A DNA stretch of 64,000 nucleotides. Origin: Glossina fuscipes. Taxonomy: Eukaryota; Arthropoda; Insecta; Diptera; Glossinidae. The notes beneath the pieces are model-generated. The model ran no database searches. It saw only the letters and a program-made list of their open reading frames with translations, and was not told the origin of the DNA. The DNA is taken from positions 41,165,079 to 41,229,078 of the forward strand of contig NW_023998414.1 in the NCBI RefSeq assembly GCF_014805625.2. Direction: 5' to 3'. Shown one piece after another: positions 21,480 to 35,700 of this stretch. Both the position numbers and the translations under genes were made by a program. How positions within the stretch are numbered: the first letter of the stretch is position 1; each line of letters opens with the position of its first letter.

Positions 21480-22040
21480 AAAACTAAAGCTGTAAAGACG
21501 TGAGGCCGTATTTAAAAACGGTTAGGATCGAACCTTTTATACCCACCACGGTTATCCCAAAAAAGGACAAAAAAAGTAAAAGAACAAAATTTTCATTTTC
21601 ATTTCATAGGCGTAGTGAATTACAGCATTGCCCATAGAATAGGCTTTCAAATTTTTGTACCTCTATCGGCTATTGCTTATGAGTACAAATTTTTTATTTC
21701 CCTTCATAAACAGAGGTGCTCTCAGTTTACGTGCTGCTGTGGACGTATCCTTTGCCCATTTTGGTCTACCTTCAATACTAGCCTGTGTGCAAGAACTTAC
21801 AATGCTTTCGCCAAATTTGAAACCGATAGCCTCATTTTGGGGGCCACGAGAATGACAGAATAACAGAAATTACGCAAACGGACAGACGGACAGACGGACA
21901 AGCTTAAATCGATCTAAAATTTGAAGCTGATCCCGAAAATATATACTTTATGGGGTCTCTTATGCTTCCTGCTGAGCGTTGCAAACGTTTTGACAACATG
22001 AATATACCTCTCATCCTTCAATGATGGGTACAGCGTCGCA
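21480..22040 (+). repeat. Dispersed repeat family, copy A
   Basis: One end has CGAACCTTTTATACCCACCACGG-like sequence (about 21520-21555). The other end has tandem GGACAGACGGAC words (21880-21901), then AAGCTTAAATCGATCT and TATATACTTTATGGGGTC. Copies at 29.7, 40.3, 56.99, 59.5 and 32.6 kb share this order of words. It has no intact ORF. The pattern is typical of old non-autonomous repeats in fly genomes; I cannot name the family. Confidence 0.5.
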
Positions 22041-24189
22041 TTTTCAAACTATCCTGTTTTGCAAATTGCAAAGAAGAACAAAGGAATATTCTGACAGCCA
22101 GTTTGTGCTTCTAGGAAGGCTTTTAAAACGCATTCGTAACGTTGGCAGAGAGGCGTAAAATATATAATAAATATATTGCGTCAAGTTGTTTATTAGCACT
22201 TTGATGCATTATACACACGTTTGGAGAGTCTAATATGTAACCGCTGTGACTGGAAAAGCACAACTGAGAAGAACACATACATCAGAGAAGAATTTTGGAT
22301 AACTAAAATCCAAAATATTTATATTTCTATGAAAAATTCATACACCTGCTTACCATAGATTGTAGATTTTCGAGAAAAGATATGACGACAAAATGATTTA
22401 AGCGTATAAGCGATTGTGCTCAATGGGCAATCAAGACCGTGTTCTATTTACCAAAAAATAGATGAACCAAATTTCACTATTGTACTGTAATGCTTGCAAA
22501 GAGTTTTAACGACATCGAGTAAGGCGGCGGGCTTGAAAGGGATTTGTGGTACGCGCTTTGTGATATTAAGCGCAGGGGTGATTACAAAATATAGTGGAAT
22601 TGTAAAATTTCGCTTATAACATTGGACGGCAGACGCCTAGATTTTGCATAGTCAAATTCTTGAGTCGACCTGAAGAGGGTGTCAAACTTGCCTACGCAAG
22701 CCATGAGGTATTTATTCTGTTTCTGATTTGCGCGGCATTCTTTCGTACATCCCGAATGATTTATGGTAGAGACTATGTGCGGATATGTCCAACACTCAGG
22801 ACAACTAACTGCGGTTATATCTTATATAAGAGCTCAGGTGGCCGATCGATCGTAAATCGATCCCGAAGATGCTCTTTTCTTGCTAAATTCCAATTGAAAT
22901 CAACAATGAGAGTCAGATAGGCCGTAGAGTTCTTTTAAAGTCCTTCATATTCCTTTCTTTTTATTTTCTATCTAATGGCAAACTTCTAACCGATCAATCG
23001 ATTGCGTGCTTATTGAAGACTAATTAAGTTGAAGGCGCGCATTTGGTTATTTGATAATCTGTTACGGGTACAGATTTAAAAGTTATATATAAAAAATACT
23101 TCCTATCCTAGACCCAAATGTGATTATTCAACAGTTACTATGCCCCTGGCGCCCAAGTGTGTTTAATATTTCTCTAGTTTTTTTGCTTCCTTTTAAAGGG
23201 AGTTGAAAAGTTTTTATTATTTTCCTTTTTGTTTTGCTGCATTTAATTAAAATGTTATTATACATTTCAATTTAAAAATAAAGGCACACACAGTAGAAAA
23301 AAAATTCAACGAACGCCTGTCATTCATACGAACACATATGCCTCGGTTGCTTGCGTTAAAATTAGTGTTAATCCTGCTGTTGAAACAATGACATTTGCAA
23401 GCAAAACAAAAGCACTATACAAGAAAGTCGTTCACTCATTTCATGTACGTATGTGTGCAGATGTGCATATATATGCGTATGAATGTGCGTAAGATGTTGC
23501 AATAATTAAAATAATTAAAATCCTCAAAGAGAAAAATCTCAAGATTGAAAAGTCGTAATTTAAGTCGTAAACAAAACACATATGCGTACATATAGGTTTA
23601 TGTGTATGTGTGTGTATATGTATGTATGTATGTATGTATTTATGTATGCGTAGACGCACCCATATGCTTGACATGGAAAAACCAAGCTAAGCAGTAGCTG
23701 AGCGAACATAAGCACATATATTAACAGAGATTGTTTTTTTTTTTTTTGTTTTTTCTTTTTTTTTTAAGAAAAGAATAGAAATCATATCCTTGGGTTATAA
23801 GAAAGGATGTAAAACACAACATTGAGGATTTACACTAAGGCACACAAGCTTGCAGTTACATACAGCATACATGCGCTAGCATTATAAGAAACCAATAAAA
23901 CCGAAATGAAAAGTTTTTGCAAATGATGTATCCGGCATCCATTAGAAAAGACAGAAAAAAAAAAAAAACAAAACAAAAAAGAAAAAATTTATGAAATAAA
24001 ACAAAACAAGTGAAACAACTCTTAACGAAATTCATTTACTCCAAGTAAATGAATAAAAGAATGGAAGAAATTCTTGGCTTGTTGTATATACATTTCTTAA
24101 AATTACCACAAAATACACAGACACCAAACCGTTCAGGGGCTCGAGAAGATTTCCTCTTTACACCCATTACCAGTCTGAATGAACGCCTT

Positions 24190-24227
<38 letters not shown>
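24190..24227. repeat. (ACT)n tract
   Basis: About 12 units. It generates poly-Tyr and poly-Val shadow ORFs. Confidence 0.9.
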
Positions 24228-27200
24228 TTGCTACAACTACTTCTAGTACATTAGCCCACAGAAAAGAGTACATTAAGGGAGTCGATGAAATTAAAAAAAT
24301 TTCGGAAGAGTCGATGTGAGGGCGAGCAGAGCGAGTTGCTGGCTTCAAATTAAGCTGAAGAATGTATAAAATTATCAACAACGGCTTGCGATTTTCTATT
24401 ATAATGAATTTTTATACGTACGAAATATTCATGGAACCAACGGCGAATGCTACAAAATGATTGACGGCACATAATTAAATTAATTGAGTAATCCTTTGGC
24501 ATCAACATATTATATCAACAACAGCAACAACAGTGAGAGTAAATACCACGGCATTCACTAAATCATGAACACGAAAATACGATAAATTCAATTCACGATG
24601 AATGGGTTATGAATTGGGAGAAGTAAAAGTATAGAATAAAAAACCAAAAAAAAAAACGGAGTTTGAATGAATTTCAAAAGGAAAAAGGAATTGGAGGGAT
24701 TATCATAGGAATACAACGATAAAAACAACAACAGCAAGCAACAATAAGGCACATCACGAAAATCTTGCAAATGTTTGTCAAGAAAAGAATGTCGCTTGCT
24801 TAAGTCGTCCGTAAAGTGCTATACACTTTCGGTATACTTGACATGAATTAAGGAAGATGCTGGTGGCAGCGGTAAAAGAGTACTTTGGTTAAACAATAGA
24901 GGTTGTGCGGTTTTGCTGTTGCGGTTTACCGTTGATGTGCGTGAAACTTTCTTTTTTTTTTTTTTTTTTTTTGCTTTTTGTTTTATTTTTCTTTTTGTTG
25001 TGTCTTTTTCCCTCCTACCACAATAAGCAAACAAATATTTAAGACAATGACAATCAAGCAGCGTCTATGACTAGGTGGGCAACATTTTTCTATACAATAC
25101 GGTATCAAACTACGTATACAAGCAGCTTTTGCTTTGATGTATTTGCGGTAAAGAAATTTAAATTTATCTAAAACGATTGAATATATTTATACATATACAT
25201 GTAACGAGCCCTTTTTTGCGCTATATATGTATAGGTGTTAAATTGGCATATATATGTTATAGGTGGAGAAAAAAACCTCATTTCCTTCAACACAAAAACT
25301 AAGGTTCGCGCTCCACATTTCCTAACAACCATTGGTCTGTATGAGACAAATAAACGCTATCATGTCCAATGAGGTAAGAAAAGATTTGATTTTCTTTATG
25401 AATCGCTCTTCGCTTCTTTTTGATTTGCAACGAAAATGATTGAATCCATTATCAGCATTTTATTTACAACAATAGCTTTAGTATGTGTGTGAATCGCGCA
25501 ACTACAGGCTACACGTTTCCAAGTTGGATGATATGAAAGAGGGAGAAATGTTAAAATTTCTCTTTATCTAGCGAGCATGAGATTAGTTTTATTATTTATT
25601 TAAATTTAATTTTTTAAATGCAAACATACTGTGCGTGAGCATTAAGCACTAAACATTACAGTCAGGATGTTTATGTAGCATCATAACTGAGTCGTCACTT
25701 GAGAAATATGTTAAGCCACTTGAAGAAGAGAAAGCTAATTACAACAAGTGGCGAGAGTTACTTTTGATGGCCTCCTGTCGACCTTCTGTCGGCTAATCTC
25801 CATTTGAAATTCGAATCATTCCGAAATCAGTGGATAAAGAATGATGAAAAGTAAATGAACTATGAGAAAGATGATAAACAAAGGGAAGTCTCGAATTAGG
25901 TAAAAAATGCCTTACACGTATCAAAGAAGCCTGTACTGGTCGTGTGAGCGGATTGAAAGACTGACTGGTCTTCGACACGGGCTGCTGCTGATAAAACTTT
26001 GCGTAATAGACGCATCGGGATGCATGCGACCAATAATTGCGATAACTGCGAACACCTTATGAACGGGAATAGTTCCATCGAAAATGTTTCGTAGATTATA
26101 TTCAAAATGTCACCTAAACAAAGGTTATCGACAAAGATCGATAATTCAAATGTAAGGAAAAATAAAGGAAAAAATCACAAATGGCTAAGAGATTGTATTG
26201 CATTCATTGCAAAGTCTGCAGCGGCCTATCATTTTTTCCTCATCGCTCTGCGTGATGTGAAAAATATTTTAAAGACATGTCGGCGTTACACCTTTCCGGC
26301 CGGGAACTGTTGCAGCAAAGAATGTTGAGGACATCGATTGAAGTTAAATCGAGCAAAATGACGTATAAGCGGTAATCAAACTGTTTTCAAATTTGATCTC
26401 ATTAAGCTCAAGCTCTGCTTTAGTCAGTCCAATTTTATAAGAAGTTCCGAAGATGTGGGAGAAGTCAGTTCAATATGAATTTTTTCTTTACCTTTAAACA
26501 TGTTCTTATGTGCATTTTATTATGACTTTAAAAATTCATAAACCGAATTGAATGAATAATCATTTAAAAGTGAACTTAAACGATTTTATTGCTGAATCAA
26601 CAAAAGTGTCTTTATGGCTGTGTAGTGAAAAATGATGTTTCATTTTTAAGAATATACTTTAAAGGGGTCTCTTAAAGGATTTGTAAGAAATTTTTACCAT
26701 AATTTAGATAAAGTGTTAAATGCTTCAGTGTTGACATGAAAATTGTAAAAAGTGTTAAGCAACAAGATAACACGTAACAATAACAGAAATAACAACAATA
26801 ACAACAATAACAATGACAGCAAGAAAGAGCGACCCATCATTGCAAAACAACGACGCCATAATTACTGTTATTACTCACTCGCTATAACTCAAAAAACGTC
26901 TTGGGCTGCTGGAGTTAGTTTAGAGGAAGCGAGCATGTGGTGGCTGGTTAAAAAAGTTCCGTCAAAAACGTCAACACTAAGCATACGAACACAGCTAAAT
27001 AAAGATTGCTTGAAACGTATCTATATAAAGGATTCGAAAAGTGGATGGAGGGACAGTCACAAAGCTATTTGATATACAAATGAATTAAAAGATTCAGCCA
27101 AAGACAGAGGAGCGTACATTGTACGTAAATGGTAAAGAGTAAAAGGAAATTCAAAGCCAAATATAATCAACTCTCATTACAAAAACAGACGGAAATCACC

Positions 27201-27300
27201 AGAAATGCAGTCATAGTCAATGAATGCTGTTAGTAAAGTACGCAAAGCCATACGTACGCAGCAATAAGCGCGTATGATTGTGTATTAGGCGAAGAAATTA

Positions 27301-27362
27301 TACACACACACACACACACACACACACAGAGGATAGAAGGAGAGAGAGAGAGAGCGAGAGAG
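27301..27362. repeat. (CA)n with adjacent (GA)n
   Basis: CA units 27301-27328, then GA units 27339-27362. Confidence 0.9.
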
Positions 27363-28018
27363 ACTTAGATAAGATAACAAACCATGAATGCGAATTAAGT
27401 GATGTACAGAAAGACTTGGAAAAAATAAATACTCATAGCAATGCATTCGCTACTAGAGTGTAACATAATGGAGGAAGAGCCACCACAACGGTTATAAAGA
27501 AAGACATTTTTCTTAAGGAATTTTTACAGATTTCCGATTCTGTGTGCGAATTGTCACAGACTCCAGCTGTGATTTTTGCTAAATTTCTTTTCTTTTTTTT
27601 TTCCTCTTAAGAAGAAAAAGAAATAGCAAAAAAGTACTTTTCTTGTTAAAATATTTTAGCAAATGCTTGCTGCTGCTTGTATCTTAAACGGAATACTGGA
27701 ATATAGAAATAAGTAAAAAAGAGGATTTTGTCTTTGTGGTTGTTGATGGCAAAGATTATGTGGCAATGGTGTGGAGTGTAAATGAAACAGGATTTCTGCC
27801 GCTCACAAGATGTTAAAGTAAACTTTTAAAGGAATTACGATTTTCTATCGTTTCTTGCTTCTCCATAGTGGAATGTTTTTTTTTTATGTAATAGCTGCTT
27901 GCATGTATTTTGATCAGCGATATCTATTGGCTCATAACGGTTAAATTCGATGATTTTCACCTTTCACTACACAAAGTAATTGATTCCCATTTACTATCAT
28001 TAAGTTATTGGGCTGCCC

Positions 28019-28345
28019 ATGGAACGCTCAAAATTGCATTTTCGAAATTCCTTAACTTTGTTGTTTGATTTGAAGCAATTTGCTGCCGAAGCCCATCAAC
28101 CGCTTTTAAAAACTTACGGTGGCCCAGCTCTACCATATCTCAATTGCCGGTTTTGGTTTAAAAGTAGCGATTTTGATGCCAATGCCAAGCAGAACGCAAT
28201 GCCTGGAGGACGTACAAAGTTCGAGAAAAACGAAACGCGAGACTAATCGGACGAACGTCTATCCCACATACTTATATGATGAGTCAACTGTTCAACAATA
28301 AGATCCGAAAGGACGGAAAATGGCTACCATATGACAGTCTATGTA
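28019..28345 (+). mobile_element. mariner-type transposase N-terminal fragment (decayed)
   Basis: A 75-codon open stretch from ATG 28019 reads like the first helix-turn-helix of insect mariner transposases: LHFRNSLTLLFDLKQFAAEA, then HQPLLKTYGG, then FWFKSSDFDANAK and a PGG. The following K-F-E spacing is also typical. About 30 bases on, in another frame, NKIRKDGKWLPYDSL (to 28341) matches the linker motif near the mariner WVPHEL. The sequence between is shortened and frameshifted, and nothing of the DDD catalytic region follows. It is an inactive relic. No terminal inverted repeats were identified, and a LINE relic lies about 320 bp downstream. Confidence 0.75.
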
Positions 28346-28663
28346 CATTCATCGTGGGATGCATGCATAAAACATATCGAAGTTAAGATACATTGAAAAT
28401 ATCTATATGCAATCTAAAGCTATATCTCTACCTCTAAAGGTTAAACATACCATTACGCATTCCCTTATCATGACGCATATTAAATATTGTATTAAAGTCT
28501 TCCCTGAAGTCTGCCCAAGGTATAATTTAAAGTAGTAGTAGAGTTCAAAGCATTGTTAGTCATATAACACAGTTTGTTTATAGCGCTCCTGCTTCGCTCA
28601 TCCATTCTTAAAATTCTCCTTTCCCCCGATCCTCTTAATTGAACGGCTGCATTCCTCTAGATC
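28346..28663. other. Sequence between mariner and LINE relics
   Basis: About 320 bp with no recognisable coding sequence. The right part probably belongs to the LINE, but stops in all frames hide it. Confidence 0.4.
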
Positions 28664-29035
28664 GAAAAGAAACCTTTCATAGTAATACCAGGATTGCCTA
28701 ACTCATCAGTCGAACGGTGTTTTACTGTTCGTGTTGCTTGATATTGGAATGCTTTACCACTCAGTCTGAAATCCTTCGATGTTTCTTGGAGCATGTTAAC
28801 AAGAAACTTGGCCGCACTGCTAAACTCGTAATGCATATTTTGTTGCTGGCTGGAATTGATGATGATAACGGAGTTTATGGAACAAGATGACTACATTAGC
28901 ACCCATCTAGCTGACTTTGAATATCACTTATGTTATAGTTTCTTTTTCAACATGAAATGTATGTACTTAACTAGCTATGGCTTTACATTTACTTAATAAA
29001 TTAATAAAAAAAAAAAAGTAAATAAATAAATAAAT
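28664..29035 (+). mobile_element. LINE ORF2 C-terminal relic with 3' tail
   Basis: Frame 28664-28831 reads EKKPFIVIPGLPNSS then VERCFTVRVA, a stop (TGA 28739-28741), then YWNALPLSLKSFDV and NLAALLNS before TAA. This matches the C-terminal arginine-rich VR.ARYWNALP motif of jockey/CR1-like reverse transcriptases. The premature TGA sits where Arg (CGA) is expected, which fits CpG decay. An AT-rich 3' UTR follows, then an A run and an (AAAT)n tail ending near 29035. The 5' limit could not be set; possible related sequence extends back to about 28440. Confidence 0.75.
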
Positions 29036-29689
29036 TGCAAGAATTTTGAAATGTCTTCCTCAACAACCTATATGTCAAGATGGATGAGAAAATTGAGTAC
29101 CAGTGTATTTATAGCAGGCTTATATATATAGGTATCATCCAAATCGGTCAGCTGATATGTCTACAATCAACTCAATGTCATTTTGACGTAAAAACGTTTG
29201 TCATTCGCCTGGTACGGACGAAAGACTGAATCAGGTGATTTTCACAGGTCCCTTCAGGGTCAGATTTTCGGTTTTAAGACGGTTCTTCCGGGAGCCAAAC
29301 AAGCATTAGGTGGACGCGGCAAAGTCAAGTATATAACTTAAACGCATCAAACCGCATCAAGCACTCTCCGTCTTCTTCTTCTTTTCTCTGTTTCAATTTT
29401 TACCGGCTCATTAGAGATGGATGTATGTGTTCCGGCGTTGTGGTGATGGCAAATGATGACTTTCTCATTGGTCAAGTCGTTTATTCGGAGAAGGCCATAA
29501 CCATCTACGCCATCTACCACTTTGTGTGTGTATTTGAAAGGCTTGCAAATTAACTAAGCTCTCTTACTAAGAGGACATCAAGCAAGTTTCCATACATCCG
29601 CAAATGCCACTCAGCTGCAGATTTATTAAAACAAGACAAATAAACTTGATTTTAGGGCGAATCTCGGAGACCGACCAACCTAAGTCAAT

Positions 29690-30010
29690 AAGTAACAAGG
29701 AAGAAATTTATATTCGGCGGGACCTGCATCGTGTATACCCACCTCTGTGCTTTTCGCATTCGACTCTCCAAATTTGCGTTCAGTTTACGCTCCATTGCGG
29801 GTTCCAATTGCTCTAACCAATTCAACCCATTTCCAATACCAACCTGCGTGCAGTATCTACCAATGCCTCTACCAAATTTGAAGCCGAGATCTTCATTTTT
29901 ACGACCAAGTGGGCTAACAAGACACACCACACACGCACACATATGGCTAAATCAATTCGGAATTGCACGCTGATCAAGAATATATATACTTTATTGGGTA
30001 TCTAAAGCTT
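29690..30010 (+). repeat. Dispersed repeat family, copy B
   Basis: Contains GTATACCCACCTCTG (about 29731-29746), CAAATTTGAAGCCGAGATCT (29873-29892), ATGGCTAAATCAATTCGG and TATATATACTTTATTGGG. All occur in the order seen in copy A, where the internal word is CAAATTTGAAACCGATAG. Overlapping ORFs on both strands are repeat shadows. It is followed by a 30-base A run at 30036-30066. Confidence 0.5.
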
Positions 30011-31789
30011 ACTTTTGGTTTTTACATACATACAATATGGAAAAAAAAAAAAAAAAAAAAAAAAAATGCGAACGCCTGCATGTTACAGTGGTGAGTATGA
30101 AAGTAGATTTATTTTGTTAATTATGAAGATGTCAGTAAGTTCACTGTTATACTGGACGACAATGATTTTCGTGCCAAGCTCGTTCTAAAGTTGTTGTCTC
30201 CTGCAGCCATAGTCTCCCAGCCATTGACAGAAATGTTTTAAAGTTTGATATATAAATTGATTGCTTCGCGCAATTTGCATTTACTTGTAATTTGATGAAT
30301 AGTTCTCCTGCTGCTATAAGACCGTTCCTTGGTGTTTGGTGTAAAAACAAACCTTCCTCTTCGGTATATGCTCGCTTACGTTGAACACAGATTTCTCCAC
30401 TAGTTGATTGATCGAGGCACGCAAAATACTTGGATCTGCTTTTGCCTGAATGCGTCAAAGAGGTGGTTCACTTCATGGAATTACTGGAATTACTGCCTGA
30501 GAAACTTCTCGCAGTTCGAGAAAAGATAAACCAACGCAACGTTGCGAAGGAGTCTGTTGTCTGGGTTGTGATGCATACTTAAGTAGGTTCTGCATATCTT
30601 TAACGCGTCATCTTAAAGCTTGCTAGTCTATTAACAAGCTCTTCCTTACATATATTTAGTTTCCAATGACTTTGAACATAGTTCAGGGTATACGTATTGA
30701 GTGCACGTTTTTTAATATATTCCATTTTAAAATAGAACACTGTTTGGGTACACATAGTGGGTTTGAAATCGATTTCAAGTTCACGTAAAGCATGAAATTT
30801 CAAGTTACGAAAAATGGTGTTCGAAAGCTTGGCAAATAGCGGCTCCTTTGGCTACACCTAGAAATATATAGATGTATGGACTAAATTATACGTTTCATTT
30901 ATTGAAGAGTACTCGAGTAACGTATTAAATATGCGTTGCCGATTAACCCCACCATTGAGGAGACCATTGAGTAATAAACACTGATTATCATATGTACTGA
31001 TTTTCATATGTATTGCATTGCATTTACTTTTCTTGCGATAATTTCTAAAAATGAACGGAATAGGAGTACAAAGCACTTGAACGCTAAACACTATTAACGT
31101 TGGGCTGAAGTCTAGTATGCTACTAGCAATGCTTCTTTTCGTACTTAAGCAGATGCGCTAACTTTATACATTTTTAATTGAAAGCAATTAAAGTTTCAAT
31201 AGCTTGTACACACACTCGTCTACGCATTCTTGCACCTCTTGAATATAGCTAGTCTTTGACTACGATATTAAATGAGTAGATTATTACATGCGTTCAGTGC
31301 GTTATGTAGCAAGGAGGGTAGTAAGGAGAACCTGTGTAAACTTTGAACATATAATATAAATTATCAATAACAATAATAGTTTAATTGGTAAAAAAGTTTT
31401 GCGTGCCAGTATCGCATTATGCTAGAAAAGTAATTTCCAAATAATTAAACAAAACGGGGAAAAAAAAAACTCCCACCCAAGAGGTCACTTGTCATTAATG
31501 GTGTGAACGGCGATAACAGAGGCATATAGATATAAAAAAAAATTTTTAAATAGTTAAAGATTAAATAAAATAAAAACGCTAATTAAATTCAATTAAATGA
31601 CAATCAAATAATATCCAGTCGAGGCCAAATATTATCAGCAGACAATACGCAGACCTGACTTGTCAGTGGGAGAATTTTTTTGTTTTTAAAGAAGACAAAA
31701 AAAAAAAAAAATAATAATACAAGAAAAAACTCAACAAATAAAAAAATCAACAAATGCTTAAGACATACGGCTTTCTAGCGCAATTTTGT

Positions 31790-31821
<32 letters not shown>

Positions 31822-32499
31822 CGTGAGGGAGCATTCTTGGCAAAGAAAGGCAAGGCAGTAACATAGAAATCAACATTTCAACAATTATTTTTTATTTCCT
31901 TACGTACCGTGATTTCGTGCCTCATTCTTTTAATTTTTTGTTCTCTAATGACACGCCGAGAAAAGCTGACACGCAAACTTATAGTTTAACATGCGAATGA
32001 CAGCAGTTGATATCCCTTAAGCCTGTGGGAATATACTTTACCTCCTTCTCTATTTACTTCATACTACCCGCTGTTTTCTTTCGACACTTTGACTATTCTC
32101 CTATGAAATATAATTTTCGTATATTTTTTCCATTGACATGCACATACACATATATGCCGATAAGAAAATTTCAATCAACAAAATCCATAACAAAAATAAG
32201 TTTATAAAACGATCTCGAATAATTTCACTTTTTTGACGATATTTTGACAAAAAAAAGTCAAGTAAAAACGATTCATTCGCTGCATGCTCAGATATCAGGT
32301 GTTAGCGTTGATTTTTCAATTTATGCAGCTATAAAATGTCCACGACTTCCCGAGACATAGGTGAATGTGATTAAATCAATTCAGAATTTCCGGGTTGCGT
32401 ACCCGAGTGCATGAGAATTCGCGAATTCATGTCTCAATGCGATAGACAATAGTCTTGTAATAGGCTGTATTTCTAGTGGCAGCTCAATCAGTAAAGATA

Positions 32500-32775
32500 T
32501 AAATAACCCTTGCACACCATCCACTATGGTGCTTGCGGCCACTGCCTATCTTATCTCTTTCGCCACGTCTTACCGACTATCAGCATGTTGTGCATGCAGG
32601 AGTCCTTTGGCTATACCACGTAGGTGCTCGATTACGATCTTTAGGTTGAACACAAGAGCAGAAGAAGGACAGATGGACAGACAGGCAGACAGAGAAGCTT
32701 ACATCGATTCAGGAAATTACGTGGTATGATGAAAACTGGGCTTGTATCAAGTCCTTCTGAGTGTTACACACAACC
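32500..32775 (+). repeat. Dispersed repeat family, partial copy
   Basis: GGACAGATGGACAGACAGGC (32668-32687) is followed by AAGCTTACATCGATTCAGG, and then by CCTTCTGAGTGTTACACAC. This is the same order as the 3' part of copy A. Confidence 0.4.
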
Positions 32776-35700
32776 GCACAAACTTTACACTACAAGTGAT
32801 ATTGTGTATGAGGAAGTAAGATGTCTCTAGCAGCTTAAAACAAAAACATTTCTTTAACAATTTCTTTGCCGTAATAAAATAATAATACTGGGAGTTTATT
32901 GAGCCCAACTGAAAAGAAAAGGAACCGAGTCCTGTGACACCTAACGCAGCTGCTGTAAATTTCAACTCGGTACCCAGCCGCACGTAGATGATTTTCGATT
33001 TAAGCGGATACGTATCGGAGCGCCGTGTGAAGAGGTCGAAATTTAAAAAGAACGACTTCTTTCAGATAATGGTCTATTTTCCGCATAATCTACGACATTC
33101 GAAATATCCTTTCAGACAATAGATTTGTTTGAAAGTCGTGGGAAAGACGAGCTGCGGGAAAGACGAGCAACGAACAAAGGAATGAAAATCTTTTGGAGCA
33201 ATATCATAAACATTTTCATACGAATTTTCAGAGATTTTTTTTTGAAAATTTATCTCTGCAAGAAAATGTTGGATAAACCTAGACGCTGATCTTTTTGAGG
33301 CAATTAAAGTAATTGTTATTTTTATAGCATAAAAATATTATGTAAATATTTTTTATTTAAATTGAAAAAAAAAAAAAGAAAAAAAATATGTTTAAATGAA
33401 TTAATAAACTCCCTTGACTATGATGGCATAAATATCACATAACAATATTGATGACTGCCGGCTGAGTATCATAAACCGAAACGAAAGCATAACAGAGGAG
33501 GATGAATGTGAAAAGTTGACAGTCGGTAGACGGACGAATGCAAAAGGAAGGAAAAACCGAAATGTCAAAACACATCACTACCATGGGGGCTTTCGACGAA
33601 CTCCTTGCAAGTCTAAGGAATGCAAAATAAGAAAAATACGGTATTTAAAGTAAATTACACCATTGTGACCGCAAGCCAGCAACAGCACAAATAACTGCCA
33701 GCAAGCATTATACAAATGTAAATTTTCAATTTAAATGCAAATATCAATTTGTCAATTTTTGAATATTACAATATTTCTTCCCTTTTTGTTGCTTGTCGTG
33801 CCATCGACCATCGATGCCATGCGGTGTATTCGATTTACGTTCTCATATGTATCTCCGGCAATGCGTATTAGATATCTCGCTCGAAATGTACAAATCCATC
33901 ATTGACTTCAGCCTGCCTATATGTGCAGCATATAACTAACTATCTCTGTCCATGCGTCCATATGTCGTCTTATCGTGTGTTCTTATCTATCTGTCCATAC
34001 GTTCGCTCGCCCAATCTGATCGATAATCCACCACTTCATCTGTCTGTCAATTTTTCGATCTATCTGCCCATTATTCATCGGGTCTATTGATCCTCACATC
34101 CTCATCCACATTTTCCACAGTTAAAAAACTTCAGATTATAATTAAGAATAAGACGAAATTTCACTCAACTCAATCCTAGTAGTTTCGGTTTAAAAGGCAA
34201 ACCTGTCGCAATCAGGGGGGCATCAGAAGCGCTTGGACTTACTGAAGGTCAAAGCATTTGAACATTGAGCAATGCTTCCACACGTTTTAAGCAATTACTT
34301 ATTTGCCCCATATGCGATGAGTATTCCAGATTCGCCTCAAAGGAGATGTAAACTTCTTATGCGTTTTTTTCTTTCGTTCAATTTTTTTTGTTTTTTTGTT
34401 TTTTTAGCTTCTTAGCCTGCTATGGTTTGATTATGAAATTATGTGAAAACTCAGTTGGCTAGAGGGAGACGGAGAGATGCGGGAAAATTTATTATAAAAA
34501 AAAATTTACACTTGTTTCTATTTACAAGCGAAGATGTCCATCAAGTCCCATGTGACTTTAAAGACGAATTTTACGTTTGCGCTTTCCTGACTGTTACGAC
34601 AGTCACTTTCAGTGAAATTTTACATTTTTTTCAAGGTTTTTCTTTAATTAGAAATTCACATCATTTTTTATTTGGGTTATTCAAAATTATTCAAAATAAC
34701 ACGAATGGCAAGGAAACCAAAGGAACAAAAAAAAAAAAAACATGAACGTCTTACGAAATGAGGTAATTTTCAGTGTAAGTTAATATTAAAAAAAGGAAAC
34801 AAAATTCTTTTTATGGTTTTACGGTTATGTTTTAAATTTTTATGAACTTCTGAAAAAAAGCATTTTTTTTCTTTTGTTTTTTTTTTTTTGTTTTTTTTTT
34901 TTGAAGACTTAAAATATTTACATATTTGAAAGGGGAACCAGAATCAAATAAAATGCATGCAGCATTTTAAACGCTTTACACTTTTGATTTTGTTATTGTT
35001 GTTGTTTAACATTTTCACGCCCATCTTGAAGTGCGGGCACCTTTTGAATTTCTTCAGTGTTTACATTTTTCTTGACTACTCAATACGTTCTCATTTGCTT
35101 TAGTGCTCGCCTCACGTCGTCCCTTTCATATTCCTCAACACTCGAAATTTCAAGTTATACATGATTTATCATTTCGTTCGTAACACACTTCTACAACTGC
35201 TAACTAATGTATCAACGAAATCCTGTCACTTTTACGTTGCATTATCGTATCGTAACATTCGAGACTTGTATCATTAAACTTAATAGGTTTTAGTGGATTG
35301 GCGAGCAACAAACTTTTGCATATATACAAAAAAAAAGTTGCTAGAGTCCGGTTTGGTAACAGGCGGTGGTGGTGGGTCTTCAAAATTCGTCCAAGCGGAT
35401 ATCCTTTGTAATGCAAATCAAGTGCGCTGCCAGGTTTTTGAAGTTTTAACCTTTTTTTAACTGGTTATGGGCGCGCGTAAGCACCTGAACCTTTTTTTGT
35501 TTTTTTGTTTTTTTTTTTTTGTTTTCATCATTAACATGAAATAATAATAAAATAGCAATTATGCTGTTGTTACTTTCTCATATTTTGTACACTTCATTAG
35601 CGTATGTTTAAAAAAGGCAGGAAAAACAAAGGCGATCACTTTGGCAAGACCGCTGTGCAAAAAGGGTTTTAATTCAATGTGGTTACCAGCAGTAACCGTC

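Larger units (their letters stand above)
22041..28018. other. Non-coding stretch, microsatellite-rich
   Basis: No exon or element recognised. It contains a (TATG)n region (23601-23650), (ACT)n at 24190-24227, a T run at 24952-24972, and (CA)n with (GA)n at 27301-27362. ORFs are short and low in complexity. Confidence 0.5.

Noticed and set aside
29685..29973. Overlapping 80-85-codon ORFs on both strands
   Set aside because: They fall inside dispersed repeat copy B and resemble the ORF shadow over copy A, so they are repeat-derived.
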